From assembly GCA_015179045.1 (NCBI GenBank), contig WHUZ01000029.1, positions 248,001 to 312,000 of the forward strand: DNA of 64,000 nt, in the 5' to 3' direction. Within the stretch, counting starts at the first letter, position 1, and each line of letters begins with the position of its first letter. Made by a program: the position numbers and the translations under genes. Below, piece after piece: positions 25,431 to 35,400 of the stretch. The DNA is from Kalaharituber pfeilii. Lineage: Eukaryota > Ascomycota > Pezizomycetes > Pezizales > Pezizaceae. A model generated the notes under the pieces. It did not search any database. It had not been told where the DNA came from and saw only the letters and a program-made list of their open reading frames with translations.

Positions 25431-25633
25431 AAAACGCATTTCTCTATTTTCCTTTTTTTTGGATTCTCACATTATGTAAAGATTATTTGTGTAAATGTTT
25501 ATTCTATATACACTTGTTCCTGCTCCCCGCCCCCTCCCCCTCCATCTAATGCCTTTCCTACCTCTCCGCCCCACCGACCCTCATAGCTGCCCTTTCCACG
25601 ACCTTCCACGTTAGCCTTCAATTCACCGCCTAC
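24755..25633. other. Convergent 3' intergenic region with long homopolymers
   Basis: This region joins the 3' ends of the S33 hydrolase and MRP51 genes. It is dominated by simple sequence: T-runs near 24.81 and 24.93 kb, AT-rich tracts, and an uninterrupted run of 57 A at 25371-25427. Both transcripts probably end here. No gene is seen. Confidence 0.6.
25371..25427. repeat. Poly(A) homopolymer of 57 bases
   Basis: There are 57 consecutive A residues, the longest homopolymer in the window, lying between two convergent genes. Such runs are unstable in replication and hard to sequence, so the true length is uncertain. Confidence 0.9.
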
Positions 25634-27534
25634 CTACCTGCGCCTATTCCCACCTCTACCACCCCCACCTCCCCATCCACCATTCCCTCCTCCCTGGCTC
25701 TCTTCCAACAAGCTCAGCACCTCCTCCGTGTTGGTTGCGAACTTTGCCCCCGGGGCGGGTCTAGGCGGCGGCGTCGGTGACGGAGGGTAGTATTCCGTTG
25801 TCTGATCGTATTGCTGCTGTGGTGGTAGTGGCGGTGGTGTTGGCTGTTGGTTAGGGTACGGAGGCGCGAAGTATTGAGGGTAAGATTGGGATGAGGGGTC
25901 GTAGGATTGGTATTCTGGTGGTGGTGGGTAAGCACCTGGTGATGGTGGGTAGGCACCCAGTGGTGGTGGGTAGGCACCCGGTGGTGGTGGGTAGGCACCC
26001 GGTGGTGGTGGGTAGACACCCGTTGGTGGTGGGTAAGGACCCGTTGGTGGTAGGTAAGCACCCGTTGGTGGTGGGTAAGCACCCGTTGGTGGTGGGGGGT
26101 AGTAGCCTTCTGAAGGCTGGGGAGGAAGGGGTTGCGTTGGGTCCCAACTTTGTTGTGGGGGCGCAGAAGGGTATTCGGCGACTGGTGGGTAGGATGAAGG
26201 TGGGTAATAGCCGGCCTGTGCTGGTGGTGATTGTAGTGGATACATCATCTGAGGTGGTGGTGGCTGCTGTTGTATATTCTGATACTGCAACGACACCCTC
26301 TCGTTCCACGCCGCCTGCTTAATTTCGGCCTCCTCTCGCGCATTCTTGGCCACAATGCCCCCAGGCCCAATGTAACCCACTGACGGCGGCTCATCGCTGC
26401 TGACCTCGAGCATGATGGACCCCTCGTGATCAATCGTCGCCCACAGCGGCTTGTACCATCTCACCATCTCCCTGTTGTCCCTCAAGCTCGGCGGCTCGTG
26501 GTCCCTTGAACTGTTAGAATAAATCTCCACTACCTTCGACACTACACCGCCCACGCCCGCTAGGACGTTCGGGGCACGCGAGAACTTCCGCCCTGGAAGC
26601 GTGGGGGGGCTGAGCTGGGGGCCAAGGAACGGGTTGTTGGATACATATGCCCCGTCCGTATATAATGTAGCCCTGCACTAGGGTGCGTTGCCGGCGGGGG
26701 CTGGAACGTCGGCAGGTCTAGGAACTTGATGATCAGGGACTCAAGGACCATGGGATCGGCGCGGAAGGAGGATATCTCGACGGGGATTTTTTCCAGGTCT
26801 TCCTCTGACGGGCCTTCCTGGAGGACGTGCGGGAGGGCCGCGTTCATCTTGTACCAGTGCCAGCGCTTGAGGAAGCGCATGAAGCGGTCGCGGAGGGGCT
26901 TGACGGTTTGGTCGAGGTAGCGCTTGAGTTGGTTTGAGGTGAGGGACTGGAGGAACGGGCCGGTGTAGCGCCATTTCGTTGAGGAGGCGGCGGAGCCGGT
27001 GCCGGTCAGTAGGGCTGCGTTGAGGCCGTTGGTGGAGTTGCGGTTCTGTCTCTTGTTGTCGGCGGCGGCCGACTTGGCCGCGGCTTGGCAGAGCGCGGTG
27101 GTTTCCGAGGTCAGCGGGAGACCCGTCTTGCCGTCGATCTCGTCGATCTCGTTGAAGACGCTGTAACGCTGGCCGTAGCCCTTGGCGATGTCGCCGGACT
27201 TTGTGATGGGGATGTCCATCTCCTGCCAGCGGCGCAGCACCATGACCTCGGCGTGCGCGGACTCGAAGGTCGTGCGGTGCTCGAGGGTGTCGAGGGCGTG
27301 GTACTTGAGGTACTTTTGGGCCACCTTCGAGGGGAGGTTGCGCTTGAGGCCCCAGTCGCCGCGGTGCTGGGAGGACGGCGGGGTGCAGATGACCTGGTGG
27401 GTCGGGTGCGTCGTTGTCGCGGCGGTCGCCCAGATGTGAGTGTCGGCGACGGAGGGCAGCGGGGGCGGGAGGGACATGAGGCGGGAGCGGCGCAGGAGTT
27501 TGGCGCCGGGGGAGAGCATCTTGGAGGCGGACAT
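25634..27534 (-). CDS. MRP51: Mitochondrial small-subunit ribosomal protein MRP51 with proline-rich extension (frameshifted)
   Basis: The gene starts at 27534 (MSASKMLSPGAKLLRRSR). It shows the MRP51 (bS1m) hallmarks LMSLPPPLP, a THQ block, HRGDWGLKRNLPSK and DTLEHRTTFESAHAEVMVLRRWQEMDIP. The conserved THPSAGLHYIRT is reached near residue 293, then the frame breaks. The family's continuation (AYVSNNPFLGPQ, then LPGRKFSRAPNVLAG) is present at once in another frame and runs on to the stop at 25634. One extra base in the C4/G4 run at 26650-26653 would join the parts, and no intron signals fit. After about residue 390 comes an unusual low-complexity tail: Pro/Gln/Tyr-rich, about eight tandem GAYPPPP-like heptads, and a Gly/Arg end. 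MRP51 belongs to the mitoribosome small subunit and is linked to translation initiation on mitochondrial mRNA leaders. A sequencing or assembly error is more likely than a true pseudogene. Confidence 0.85.
25930..26098. repeat. Coding minisatellite, 21-bp unit, about eight copies
   Basis: A 21-base unit of the form GGTGGTGGTGGGTAGGCACC plus C recurs about eight times with point changes, in frame inside the MRP51 reading frame. On the minus strand it encodes GAYPPPP or GAYPPPT heptads. Unit length divisible by three keeps the frame when copies are gained or lost. Confidence 0.85.
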
Positions 27535-27899
27535 TGCGGCGGGGGTGCTGTCCGCACAGGGGGGTCGGGGGGTCGGGGGGTCGGGGGGTCGGGGGGTCGG
27601 GGTGGTTGCGATGAATTGGGCTCAATTGATATTGGAGCTCGCGGAGGGGTGCGGGCTGCGGGTTGTTCGGGACGGGAGGGGGATAGTGCGGGGCTTAGTC
27701 AGCGGCGGATGGGGTACCTGACTCTGCGCAGGGGCTGCCAAGAGCTGGCGGGGCAGGCGGTGCGGGGCGGGGCGCTGATCTGCAGCCAGGGGGGCGTGTA
27801 TGATACATATGTGTCTGCGCTGCCAGCCCCGCGCCCCGCCGTCCTCCTTCTCCTCTTCGACTGCACATCCCCGCCCCCGCCCCCGCCCCCGCAGCTGCA
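27535..27899. promoter_or_regulatory. Bidirectional promoter region with G-rich octamer array
   Basis: The 365-bp gap separates the start codons of MRP51 (-) and the R3H gene (+). At 27559-27602, only 24 bases upstream of the MRP51 start, five tandem copies of GGGGGGTC plus a further GGGG lie on the plus strand. Several runs of six G could form a quadruplex on the strand complementary to the MRP51 coding strand. The position suggests the 5' leader or core promoter of MRP51. Confidence 0.6.
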
Positions 27900-29291
27900 A
27901 TGGCCGTCCACCCCGCCCCCGCGCCGCCGCCCAGCCCCGCCAACCCCGCCGACCCCGCCGGCTCCACCGCGGGTGCGCCCCGCTCCCCCCGCTCCCCTCT
28001 GCCACAGCCCCAGCCACAGCGCCTGCCGCAGCCCCAGTTCCTGCCCCCCCACATCTCCATCGACGCCGGCACCGGCTCCTTCACCACCACGACCTCCGCG
28101 GCCCTCTCCGTCCCCCTCGGCGCCGCGCATCCTAATGGCCTTCGACGGCAGCGACGGCCACCCGTCCCTGGCGCTGGGGCAGCCCTCTCGATCGACGACG
28201 CCCTCCACCAGCTAACCTTATCGCACCAAGCTCAAGCTCAAGCTCAACCTGCGCAGCAGCAGCCAAAGCCAATTCGGCTCGCATCAAAGTCGCACATTCG
28301 CAGAGATAGTCTGCGCCAGAGAGAGGCGCTGCTAAAGGGAAAGGAAGGCAGCCGCAGGCGACAGCGCTGGGAGAATGGTATTCCCCTCCTCGTTCCCCCT
28401 CTCCCACCATAACGCACTCCACTCAGTGCCACCGCGCACACCATATCTACATAATATACCCACCCGCCCATCACTCATTGCAAGTCGAATAACACCCTCC
28501 CAGACCGCCTCCTCCACAATCCCTACCTCACCCCTCCAACCCCCGCGGACTTCCTTCCCTGTCCAACCCATGTCCGCAAGGTCGTTCACTATGATCTCGC
28601 CTGCCTCTGGGACCACCGTCACCACCTCCACGATTCTCACCGCCACTACCACCACCACAACTCCACCGAGCCCCAAATTCCCCGGGAATTCAAAATGAAG
28701 CTCAAGCGTGCGAGAGGTGCGGTAGGAATGGTCAGGATGCTCGAGGAGCGTGTGAGGGAGTTTATTACAGCTGCTGCTCGTCCCACTGTCTCGAGAACCA
28801 CAGACGCCGCACCCGTGGATCTGCATCTGCCCAGCTCCGACGAAGCAGTCCTAGAGTCTCACAGGGACCCCGCAGAACCTGACAAAGAAGACATTGTCTT
28901 TACCCCTAAATCCAAGTCCAAACCCCGCCACCATCCCACCCACCGCCCCACCCAATCTACTCCCGCAATTACCCCAACCCCAGCCACAACTCCCCCTCCA
29001 TCAGAGCTCCCAATCTACCATTCTCCCCCTACCGATCCCTCTGCCCCATTCATCCGCTGGCTGGTGCACAGTATTGCGGAGTATTATGGGCTGCGGTCGT
29101 GGAGCGTCACGATGCCGGAACCGGGGACTGAGGCGGAAGTAAAAGGGGAAGTTAGGGTTGCATATGTGGGGTTGACGGGGAGGAAGGAGAAGGAAGGGAA
29201 GAAGAAGAAGGGTAGTGATGAGGAAGGGAAGGAGAAGGAGAAGGAGAAGGCTGGAGTGGTGTTACCCAGGCCGTTGTGGGTGATGCTTTAA
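27900..29291 (+). CDS. R3H-domain nucleic-acid-binding protein with R3H-associated N-terminal domain
   Basis: Two exons, 27900-28377 and 28504-29291, give 421 residues. The splice joins RRRQRWEN to DRLLHNPYLTPP, restoring a conserved block of the R3H-associated N-terminal domain (IRRDSLRQREALLKGKEG before it). A His-rich stretch and a Pro/Thr-rich linker follow. The R3H motif is RWLVH at residues 344-348 in FIRWLVHSIAEYYGLRSWSV, with the Arg and His three apart as required. The end is a Lys/Glu-rich tail. R3H domains bind single-stranded nucleic acids; the cellular role of this fungal family is not known to me. The N-terminal 100 residues are Pro/Ala-rich and may not be conserved. The intron acceptor (CCCAG at 28499-28503) was chosen because the closer AAG leads to a stop. 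The gene is divergent from MRP51. Confidence 0.85.
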
Positions 29292-29622
29292 TTCCGGAAT
29301 AGAGAGAGTGTTGAGAGGGGGTGGTTGCGTTATATGTACTAGAGACTTCAGGGTAATTGAGAACAAATGAAGGGCGAGGGGAGGAGAGAGGGATATAGAG
29401 TATAGAGATGGATGGCGAACAGCCAAGTCGGGGCGTAGAAAGCTCAGGGGCGCACTAATACTTCGCTGTATACATACGGAGGTACATATGGGGGGCTAGA
29501 TGTATATGTAAGGCATGATGGGATACTTAGGATTCTGAGGTATATATATATTAGATAAGGGAAGAAAAACCCGTTCCTGGGTTTGGGTTTGGGGGGTAGG
29601 TCAGGTAGGTTAGGTAAGTATT

Positions 29623-29666
<44 letters not shown>

Positions 29667-30097
29667 TTGTTGTTGTTGTTGTTGTTGTTTGTTTGTTTGT
29701 TTGTTTTTACACAGTGTGGGTGTGTGCTTGCTTTATTAGGGGGTTAAAAATGTGTGTTTGAGATATGGGGGATGGTGATGGGGATGGGGATGGCGAAGGG
29801 GGAAGGGGGTATGTAAAAAGAAATTTCTTTTTTTTTTGTCCACAGAGAATAAAAAGGATGTGATTAAAGAAAGAAAAAAAAAAAGGTGGATGGATGTTGT
29901 GATGTATATGAGAGAGAGAGAGAGATGGGGGATTGTATTATGTAAATTCTATTAAGTGCTAGGATTCTCTATTTTGTTTCGTTATATATATACAGAGCCC
30001 CCACCCCCAGCATCCCGACTGGTCCTCTCCTACCCCTCTATTCCCGGAAACCCCACCTCGGTTTCCTTGACTTCCCTCCCCAGCTCCTCCGTCGGCA
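29292..30097. other. Convergent 3' region with microsatellites
   Basis: It lies between the ends of the R3H gene and the STEEP1-like gene. A run of 40 T at 29626-29665 passes straight into (GTT)n and (GTTT)n repeats. Further short T- and GA-repeats lie around 29.83 and 29.92 kb. The remainder is G-rich and non-coding. Confidence 0.6.
29626..29710. repeat. Poly(T) followed by GTT/GTTT microsatellite
   Basis: Forty T residues are followed by GTT units and then GTTT units, a compound simple repeat downstream of the R3H gene. Confidence 0.9.
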
Positions 30098-30825
30098 TCA
30101 GCGCCCCTGCAGAAAGTAGACATAATCCTTCTTCTTCCTCCTCTTGCGGCCGCCTAATATTGTCGCGCCACCTCCAGCTCCACCACCGCCACCACCTCGT
30201 CCTTCCTTCCCCTTACCCTTCTCCTTCCTCGAGGTCAGCGACGACGGATAATGTATATCGTCCAACTGGTACCCGTATACCGTCTTGCATCTCCCGCAGC
30301 GCCAGAGGTATCTTATCTCGTAGCCGTCCTCACGCATGATGATTTTAGGGGTGCGGTCGCGGGTCGAGGAGAGGAGGAGGGTGTATTCTTTTAGGGGGCG
30401 GGGACGCGGGGGTTTCCATCTTGCTGTGCGAGGCATGGCCACACTGGCGGTCTCGGTGAAAGCGCCATGGGGTTGGGGCTGCGCTGGTGGTTCACCGGAG
30501 TCCTCCTCCTCCTCGTCCTCACCTTCCTCGGAGTCAGACTGGTCGGAGGAGTAATCGGAGTCATCTGGGTTTCGTGGTGGTGGAGGTAGAGCGGCGATGA
30601 TGGCGTTGTCGAGGCCCGGGGGCCTACGGGTCGGTAGGGAGGGGAGGTGTAGGGTTGTGGCAAGGAGGAGGTGGCAGCAGAAAGTGCAGTGGTAGGTGTG
30701 GACCCTGTTTGTCATTGGGTTAATTAGAGATAGGAGTTTCCTAGGTGGGTTGTGGGTGGGGGTAAGAGGTTGGGGGGGGGAGAAGGAGGAATTGGAACGT
30801 ACTGTTGGACGGGCTGGGTAGCCAT
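30098..30825 (-). CDS. STEEP1-family (CXorf56-like) zinc-binding protein
   Basis: A 23-nt first exon (30825-30803, encoding MATQPVQ plus two bases) is spliced by GTACGT...CAG to exon 2 (30704-30098), giving 209 residues. The joint reads MATQPVQQVHTYHCTFCCHLLLA, matching the family opening HVYYC-x-C with its first metal-binding cysteines. Further matches are LPTRRPPGLDNAII, DGYEIRYLWRCGRCKTVYGYQ (second CxxC pair and partner region of the human protein), and a basic C-terminus. An acidic Ser/Glu insert sits at residues 55-80 and a run of Gly at about 175-190. The human relative STEEP1 promotes exit of STING from the endoplasmic reticulum; ascomycetes lack that pathway, so the ancestral role in fungi is unknown, and links to pre-mRNA splicing complexes have been proposed for relatives. 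It is divergent from the aminopeptidase gene. Confidence 0.8.
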
Positions 30826-31282
30826 CGTCGGTTCGTTTGTGTGATTAGTTAGAGAGATGTTTGCAAGGTATTGGTAACTATATCGGTCTCGTCCTGCTGA
30901 ACCCAATTGAAATGAAGAAAGCGCCCTGTAAGCGGCGCGTATCGCGGGCTTTGATGTCTTGTGAAGCTTAATCCTTTCCCGTTGCTCTCGTCACGTGGAA
31001 GTACGCCCGTCGCGTCCCACCGCGAAAGCTTCTTGAGTCGACCGAGCTATGATAGAGCAACGGGAGCTAGCAGTGCCAAGTAATCTGGGGCTAGCGCCTG
31101 GGCTTTAATCTCGGATTCGGGAGACGCAAGCGAATGGACCCTTCGCCCACTAACAACATCAACAGAGCTTCCATCTCAAAACACTAACCACTCCTTTTCC
31201 CCCTGCACATCGCATCGCGGCAGCACTTTTACTATCTACTACCACGTTTGAACACGTTGCGAAGCATTCCCCGCAAGCAGAA
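30826..31282. promoter_or_regulatory. Divergent promoter region (STEEP1-like / aminopeptidase)
   Basis: This 457-bp region separates two start codons facing away from each other. The 80 bases before the aminopeptidase start are C- and A-rich, as is common in fungal leaders. No specific site could be assigned. Confidence 0.4.
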
Positions 31283-32464
31283 ATGAAATACCTTACCCTT
31301 CTCAGCCTCCTCTTCTCCTCGACGGCCCTCGGCTTCGTCGTCCTTCCCACCGAGCAGCAACAGCGCGTCTTCGGCAAGGGCCTGCAGGCAAACCAAAACA
31401 CTCTCCATGCGTCCGCGGAAGAAGAGCATGGGGAGCTGCGTCTCATCCAGCTGTCGCCCGTTGAAACCAAATGGGTGACCGAGGAGGACAAGCTCGAGCT
31501 CAAGCGCCAGGGCATCAACTTTATGGACATCACCGACCACCAGGACCTCTCCGTCCTAGGCCGCAAGCACAAGAAGCCCCACTTCCCCCCTGCTCCCCAG
31601 CAGCAGTTCGTCATCCACCCCATCCTCGCAAACCTCACCACCGAGTACCTCGTCCCCAACCTCCGCGAGTTCACATCCTTCTACACCCGCTATTACAAGT
31701 CCCATTACGGCAAACAGTCCTCGGAGTGGCTGCAAAACCGTATTTCTGCGACCGCCCCAGGGATCTCCGTCACCCCCTTCAAACACTCCTGGCCCCAATC
31801 CTCCCTCATTGCCGTGATTCCCGGACGGACCAAGAAAACCGTCGTCATCGGCGCCCACCAAGACTCAATCAACGCCTTTCTCCCCTCGCTCCTGGGCGCC
31901 CCCGGCGCCGACGACGACGGCTCCGGCACCGTCACGATCCTTGAGGCGCTCCGCGTCATTGCAGGGTCCGACTACATTTCCCAAAACGGCGGATTTGAAA
32001 ACACGCTTGAATTCCATTGGTACTCTGCCGAAGAAGGTGGGCTTCTTGGTTCGCAAGCCATCTTCTCATCCTACGCCCGCCAGGACCGCGACGTGGTCGC
32101 CATGCTGCAGCAGGACATGACGGGCTTCGTCAAGCGGACTATTGATGCGAAGAAGCCAGAGAGCGTCGGCGTCGTAACGGACTACGTGGACCCGGACCTT
32201 ACCGAGTTTATCAAGAAGGTCATCGATGAGTACTGCGACATTCCGTGGGTCGAGACAAAGTGTGGGTATGCATGCTCGGATCACGCGAGTGCGACCAAGG
32301 CGGGATACCCGAGCGCGTTTGTGATTGAGACCGAGTTTGGATTAACTTGTGATAAGATCCATACGACGGAGGATAAGATGGACTCTTTGAGCCCGGAGCA
32401 CATGGTGCAGCATGCGAAGTTGACGGTGGGGTTGGCGGTGGAGTTGGCGATGGCGAAGTTTTGA
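31283..32464 (+). CDS. Secreted leucine aminopeptidase, M28 family (Lap1/LapA type)
   Basis: A single intronless exon encodes 393 residues. The first 17 residues ([17 protein letters not shown]) are a typical signal peptide, followed by a propeptide-like region to about residue 85. The M28 zinc site is complete: His192 (GAHQDS), Asp211 in GADDDGSG, catalytic Glu250 and metal-binding Glu251 (AEEGG), Asp278 (QQDMTG) and His334 (DHAS). Cys pairs in KCGYACS and a late LTCDK are present. Length and order agree with fungal leucine aminopeptidase 1, which removes N-terminal residues, preferably leucine, from peptides outside the cell. One or two NxT glycosylation sites occur (NLTTE near residue 117). 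The family includes proteins used in nutrition and in infection of plants or animals. Codon use is strongly C-biased in the third position, suggesting high expression. Its neighbour on the left is unrelated. Confidence 0.93.
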   Translation: MKYLTLLSLLFSSTALGFVVLPTEQQQRVFGKGLQANQNTLHASAEEEHGELRLIQLSPVETKWVTEEDKLELKRQGINFMDITDHQDLSVLGRKHKKPHFPPAPQQQFVIHPILANLTTEYLVPNLREFTSFYTRYYKSHYGKQSSEWLQNRISATAPGISVTPFKHSWPQSSLIAVIPGRTKKTVVIGAHQDSINAFLPSLLGAPGADDDGSGTVTILEALRVIAGSDYISQNGGFENTLEFHWYSAEEGGLLGSQAIFSSYARQDRDVVAMLQQDMTGFVKRTIDAKKPESVGVVTDYVDPDLTEFIKKVIDEYCDIPWVETKCGYACSDHASATKAGYPSAFVIETEFGLTCDKIHTTEDKMDSLSPEHMVQHAKLTVGLAVELAMAKF

Positions 32465-35400
32465 TTGACTTATGATGAAAAGGGCGTGACGTTGGGCTGC
32501 GTGCTCGGAGGGAGTGGAATAGGTCTAGTGATCTACCTCCTTCTTTTTTCCTAGCATCTCAAAGTGGATGATATGACTGGTGGCATTTGTTTTTAGTTTT
32601 CATGTTTTTGTTTTTTGTGTTATTTTGGCTCTGTGTGTTATATTTTATTGGTACGGGATTCATATTTTGTAATCATTTTGCATGTTCTTTTTTGGTTTTT
32701 GTTGGCTTCTACCATAGGTTTAGTTTTAGGGGGTAGTTGAACCGAACGCAGGGGGGCAGAAGGAGGAATACGGGTATGATACCAGTACGGGTACTTATTG
32801 ATATTATTTGTTCAAATGTTCCTGTTCCGTTCCGTTTGGACCTCGTTGATACCATATGTGTTACAATACGTAACTTTGGTAAAGATAATATATATTAGGG
32901 TAACGTTGAATCATCATTTGATTGCTTACTAGTATGCGCGTTTCTCAATGGCATGCATGGATCCCTGTAGTCTCGTATGGTTCCTTGATTTATGTACAAA
33001 GAATAAGAACGAAACTGTTTTTGTTTTTTTTTTTGGATTCGAGTTACCTTTTTTTTTTTTTTTGTCTTTATATATACCTGCCCCTTGGGCTGATAAAACC
33101 ATCAATGCCGACGGCGAATTTGCTTTGGGGAAGGGGGCCTGTGACACTCAACGGTTTTCTGGGGTAGAAGTTTAGTTTTTTTTTTTGGATAATGAAACTG
33201 TTATTGAATTTTGTGCAACCGGTTTTTCTTAAGGCACAAGCTAGAAATACCTCTGTTATATGTGCGTGTGTATTATTTGTATATTAGAACTACTACTACA
33301 TATGGTATCTACTGGGGAAGGGGGGAGAAGGCATATAGATCTATGTTTCCATTGATCACCAATCGTCAAACCAATCGCTTGCCCAATTACTTTTATTGAG
33401 AAATCCAATATTCTACTTACAAAAGATCCTATTATCCACAAAGGGGAAATGTGATACTAAAATAGTGTATTATACAACTCTAAAAATGTTGCAACTCTAC
33501 AAAATGTTGTGTGCTATTGAGTAACCTGGATACGAAACTTCTCTACGGTATCTGTGGCTAAAAAAAAAAAAAGTTTAATTCCGTATATAGAATAAGTGCT
33601 TACCTGGGGTCTTTTATATTCACGTACCTGATAATAATCGGTATAAATTATGACTAAATTTGTTATTGGGTACATGGATTTGCCTTAGTCAAATTTTGTA
33701 GTATATGTATATGCTAACTTGATAACAATGGATATGTCCGATACCCTTTCAAAGTGTGTTCCCATATCATGCATCTTATCTATCTAACTTACCATATGGA
33801 GAATTATGGTAAAGGAGCAATGTAATGCAATGCTCGGATCAGACCACTATGACATAGCGTCGTGCTCACTGGTCATCGGAGAACCCCCAATCCCTGAGTA
33901 TATATTATATATATTTCATTCCTATGGATGTTATTCGCTCCAGTAGGCTCAAAAAACAGAAAAGCACAGAAGCTTTTCATAATCAAGTTTAGGTAGTTCC
34001 ACATTATGCTCAGGTCCTTTTTTTTTTCTTTTTTTTTTTTTTTTTTTGAAGTGGGTGGGGGGTCCTACCCCCCTCCTCATCGCTCAGAGACATATTCTGA
34101 AACAACTGGAAAATTAAACAAAATAAAAACTTAAAAATAAAAAAAGGGCATTGGGATTAATTGAAAAAGCTCGTCTCGTGATAGAACCTCGAGGCCGGTT
34201 AAGGTTTTCTGATATACCTTAGGGAGCACGGTGGTAAGGGGTATATATTTGTACCCCTTACGACGTTTTGTCCAGTACTTTCCTGTTAACTAACTGCTAT
34301 TAAAGTTTCTTACTTCTGGTGTGCAGGAGGAAACAGGAGTGCGGTGACTATATACATGATGTGTACCAAGGTAAGTCAGAAGGTAAGGGGTGATCCCATT
34401 GGATAAACAACTGCAAGCCATGTGCATGTGTCTTACTAAGGTGCTGAATCCCTCACTACCCAGTATTCCACCTATAATAACACAGCCCTCTCTCTGCAGG
34501 CAGGTCTATGTTGGAACCGGCTCGGACCTCAAGTTTGAAGTTAAGCCCCAATCCTGCAGAGATCCCAGGCCCATGGGACATTTCAAGACTTTCCAGGGTT
34601 ATAGATAAAGAACAGATTCGAAAGTCACGGCGGATCGCAAATCCGTGTAATCAAGCAAGGAGCTTACAATCAAGCTTTCATGCTTAGCAACACAGACGCT
34701 GGCGACATTGCGCCTAACTAGATGTTGTCGACTTGATCCTCACATAGCGGCATTCGTGCCAGCTCATCTTTCCGAGTAATTGTTCAATTCTGGGAGCTCG
34801 ATCCTCGGAATTGAGTAAAAATTTCTTTATCTGTAGAATTTCTTTGATGCAAGATAACGTTTGTTGCAGAACGTATTATTCTGTAGCTTGTCTTACATGT
34901 ACGTAGAAGGTGTTCGCGAGGCGTCGGGTGGACCCTCAATTCAGAAAGTTGATCCTTGATGAAAGGAGGAGCTCACAAGTGGTGGGATCTAGTTCAGGGT
35001 AACGGCCATTCTTCGACCGGGGGAACCTTGTTGTCTCACGACTGGCAGTTGCCAACGTTGCATAAGATACCTGCACCAGATCATGGCTTGAGCTGTATGT
35101 TACCCTGAAAATCCCTGTTCTTATCCTGCTTCCTATGAAAAATTTCCTATTCTCGTGCCCGGGCCCCTTTCGGTTCCACTTAGGGCTTTGCCAGTATCCC
35201 GATGTTAAGAGGTGCAATCTGAATATTCTCCTTCTCTATACTCATCATTCGTCCTATCTCTCTTTCTCTCCTGCAGGGAGCTCCTTTCTCTCTCCTTTTC
35301 TTCTTCCTCGTCCATCTCCACCTTGCTCAACTCCTGACCATCCACCTCGTACACGTATATCATACATATACGAGACTGTAGTTATCCACCTCTCACGCCA

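Noticed and set aside
26741..27625. A 294-codon minus-strand frame rich in Pro and Arg
   Set aside because: It is another frame of the MRP51 coding region, starting in the G-rich octamer array, with low-complexity sequence only.
27085..28215. A 376-codon plus-strand frame across MRP51, its promoter and the R3H gene
   Set aside because: It is the antisense shadow of MRP51 and a wrong frame of the R3H gene; the alternatives on each side have conserved domains and it has none.
28441..28500. A nearer AAG acceptor for the R3H-gene intron
   Set aside because: Using it gives an immediate in-frame stop, whereas the CCCAG acceptor ending at 28503 restores the conserved block WENDRLL.
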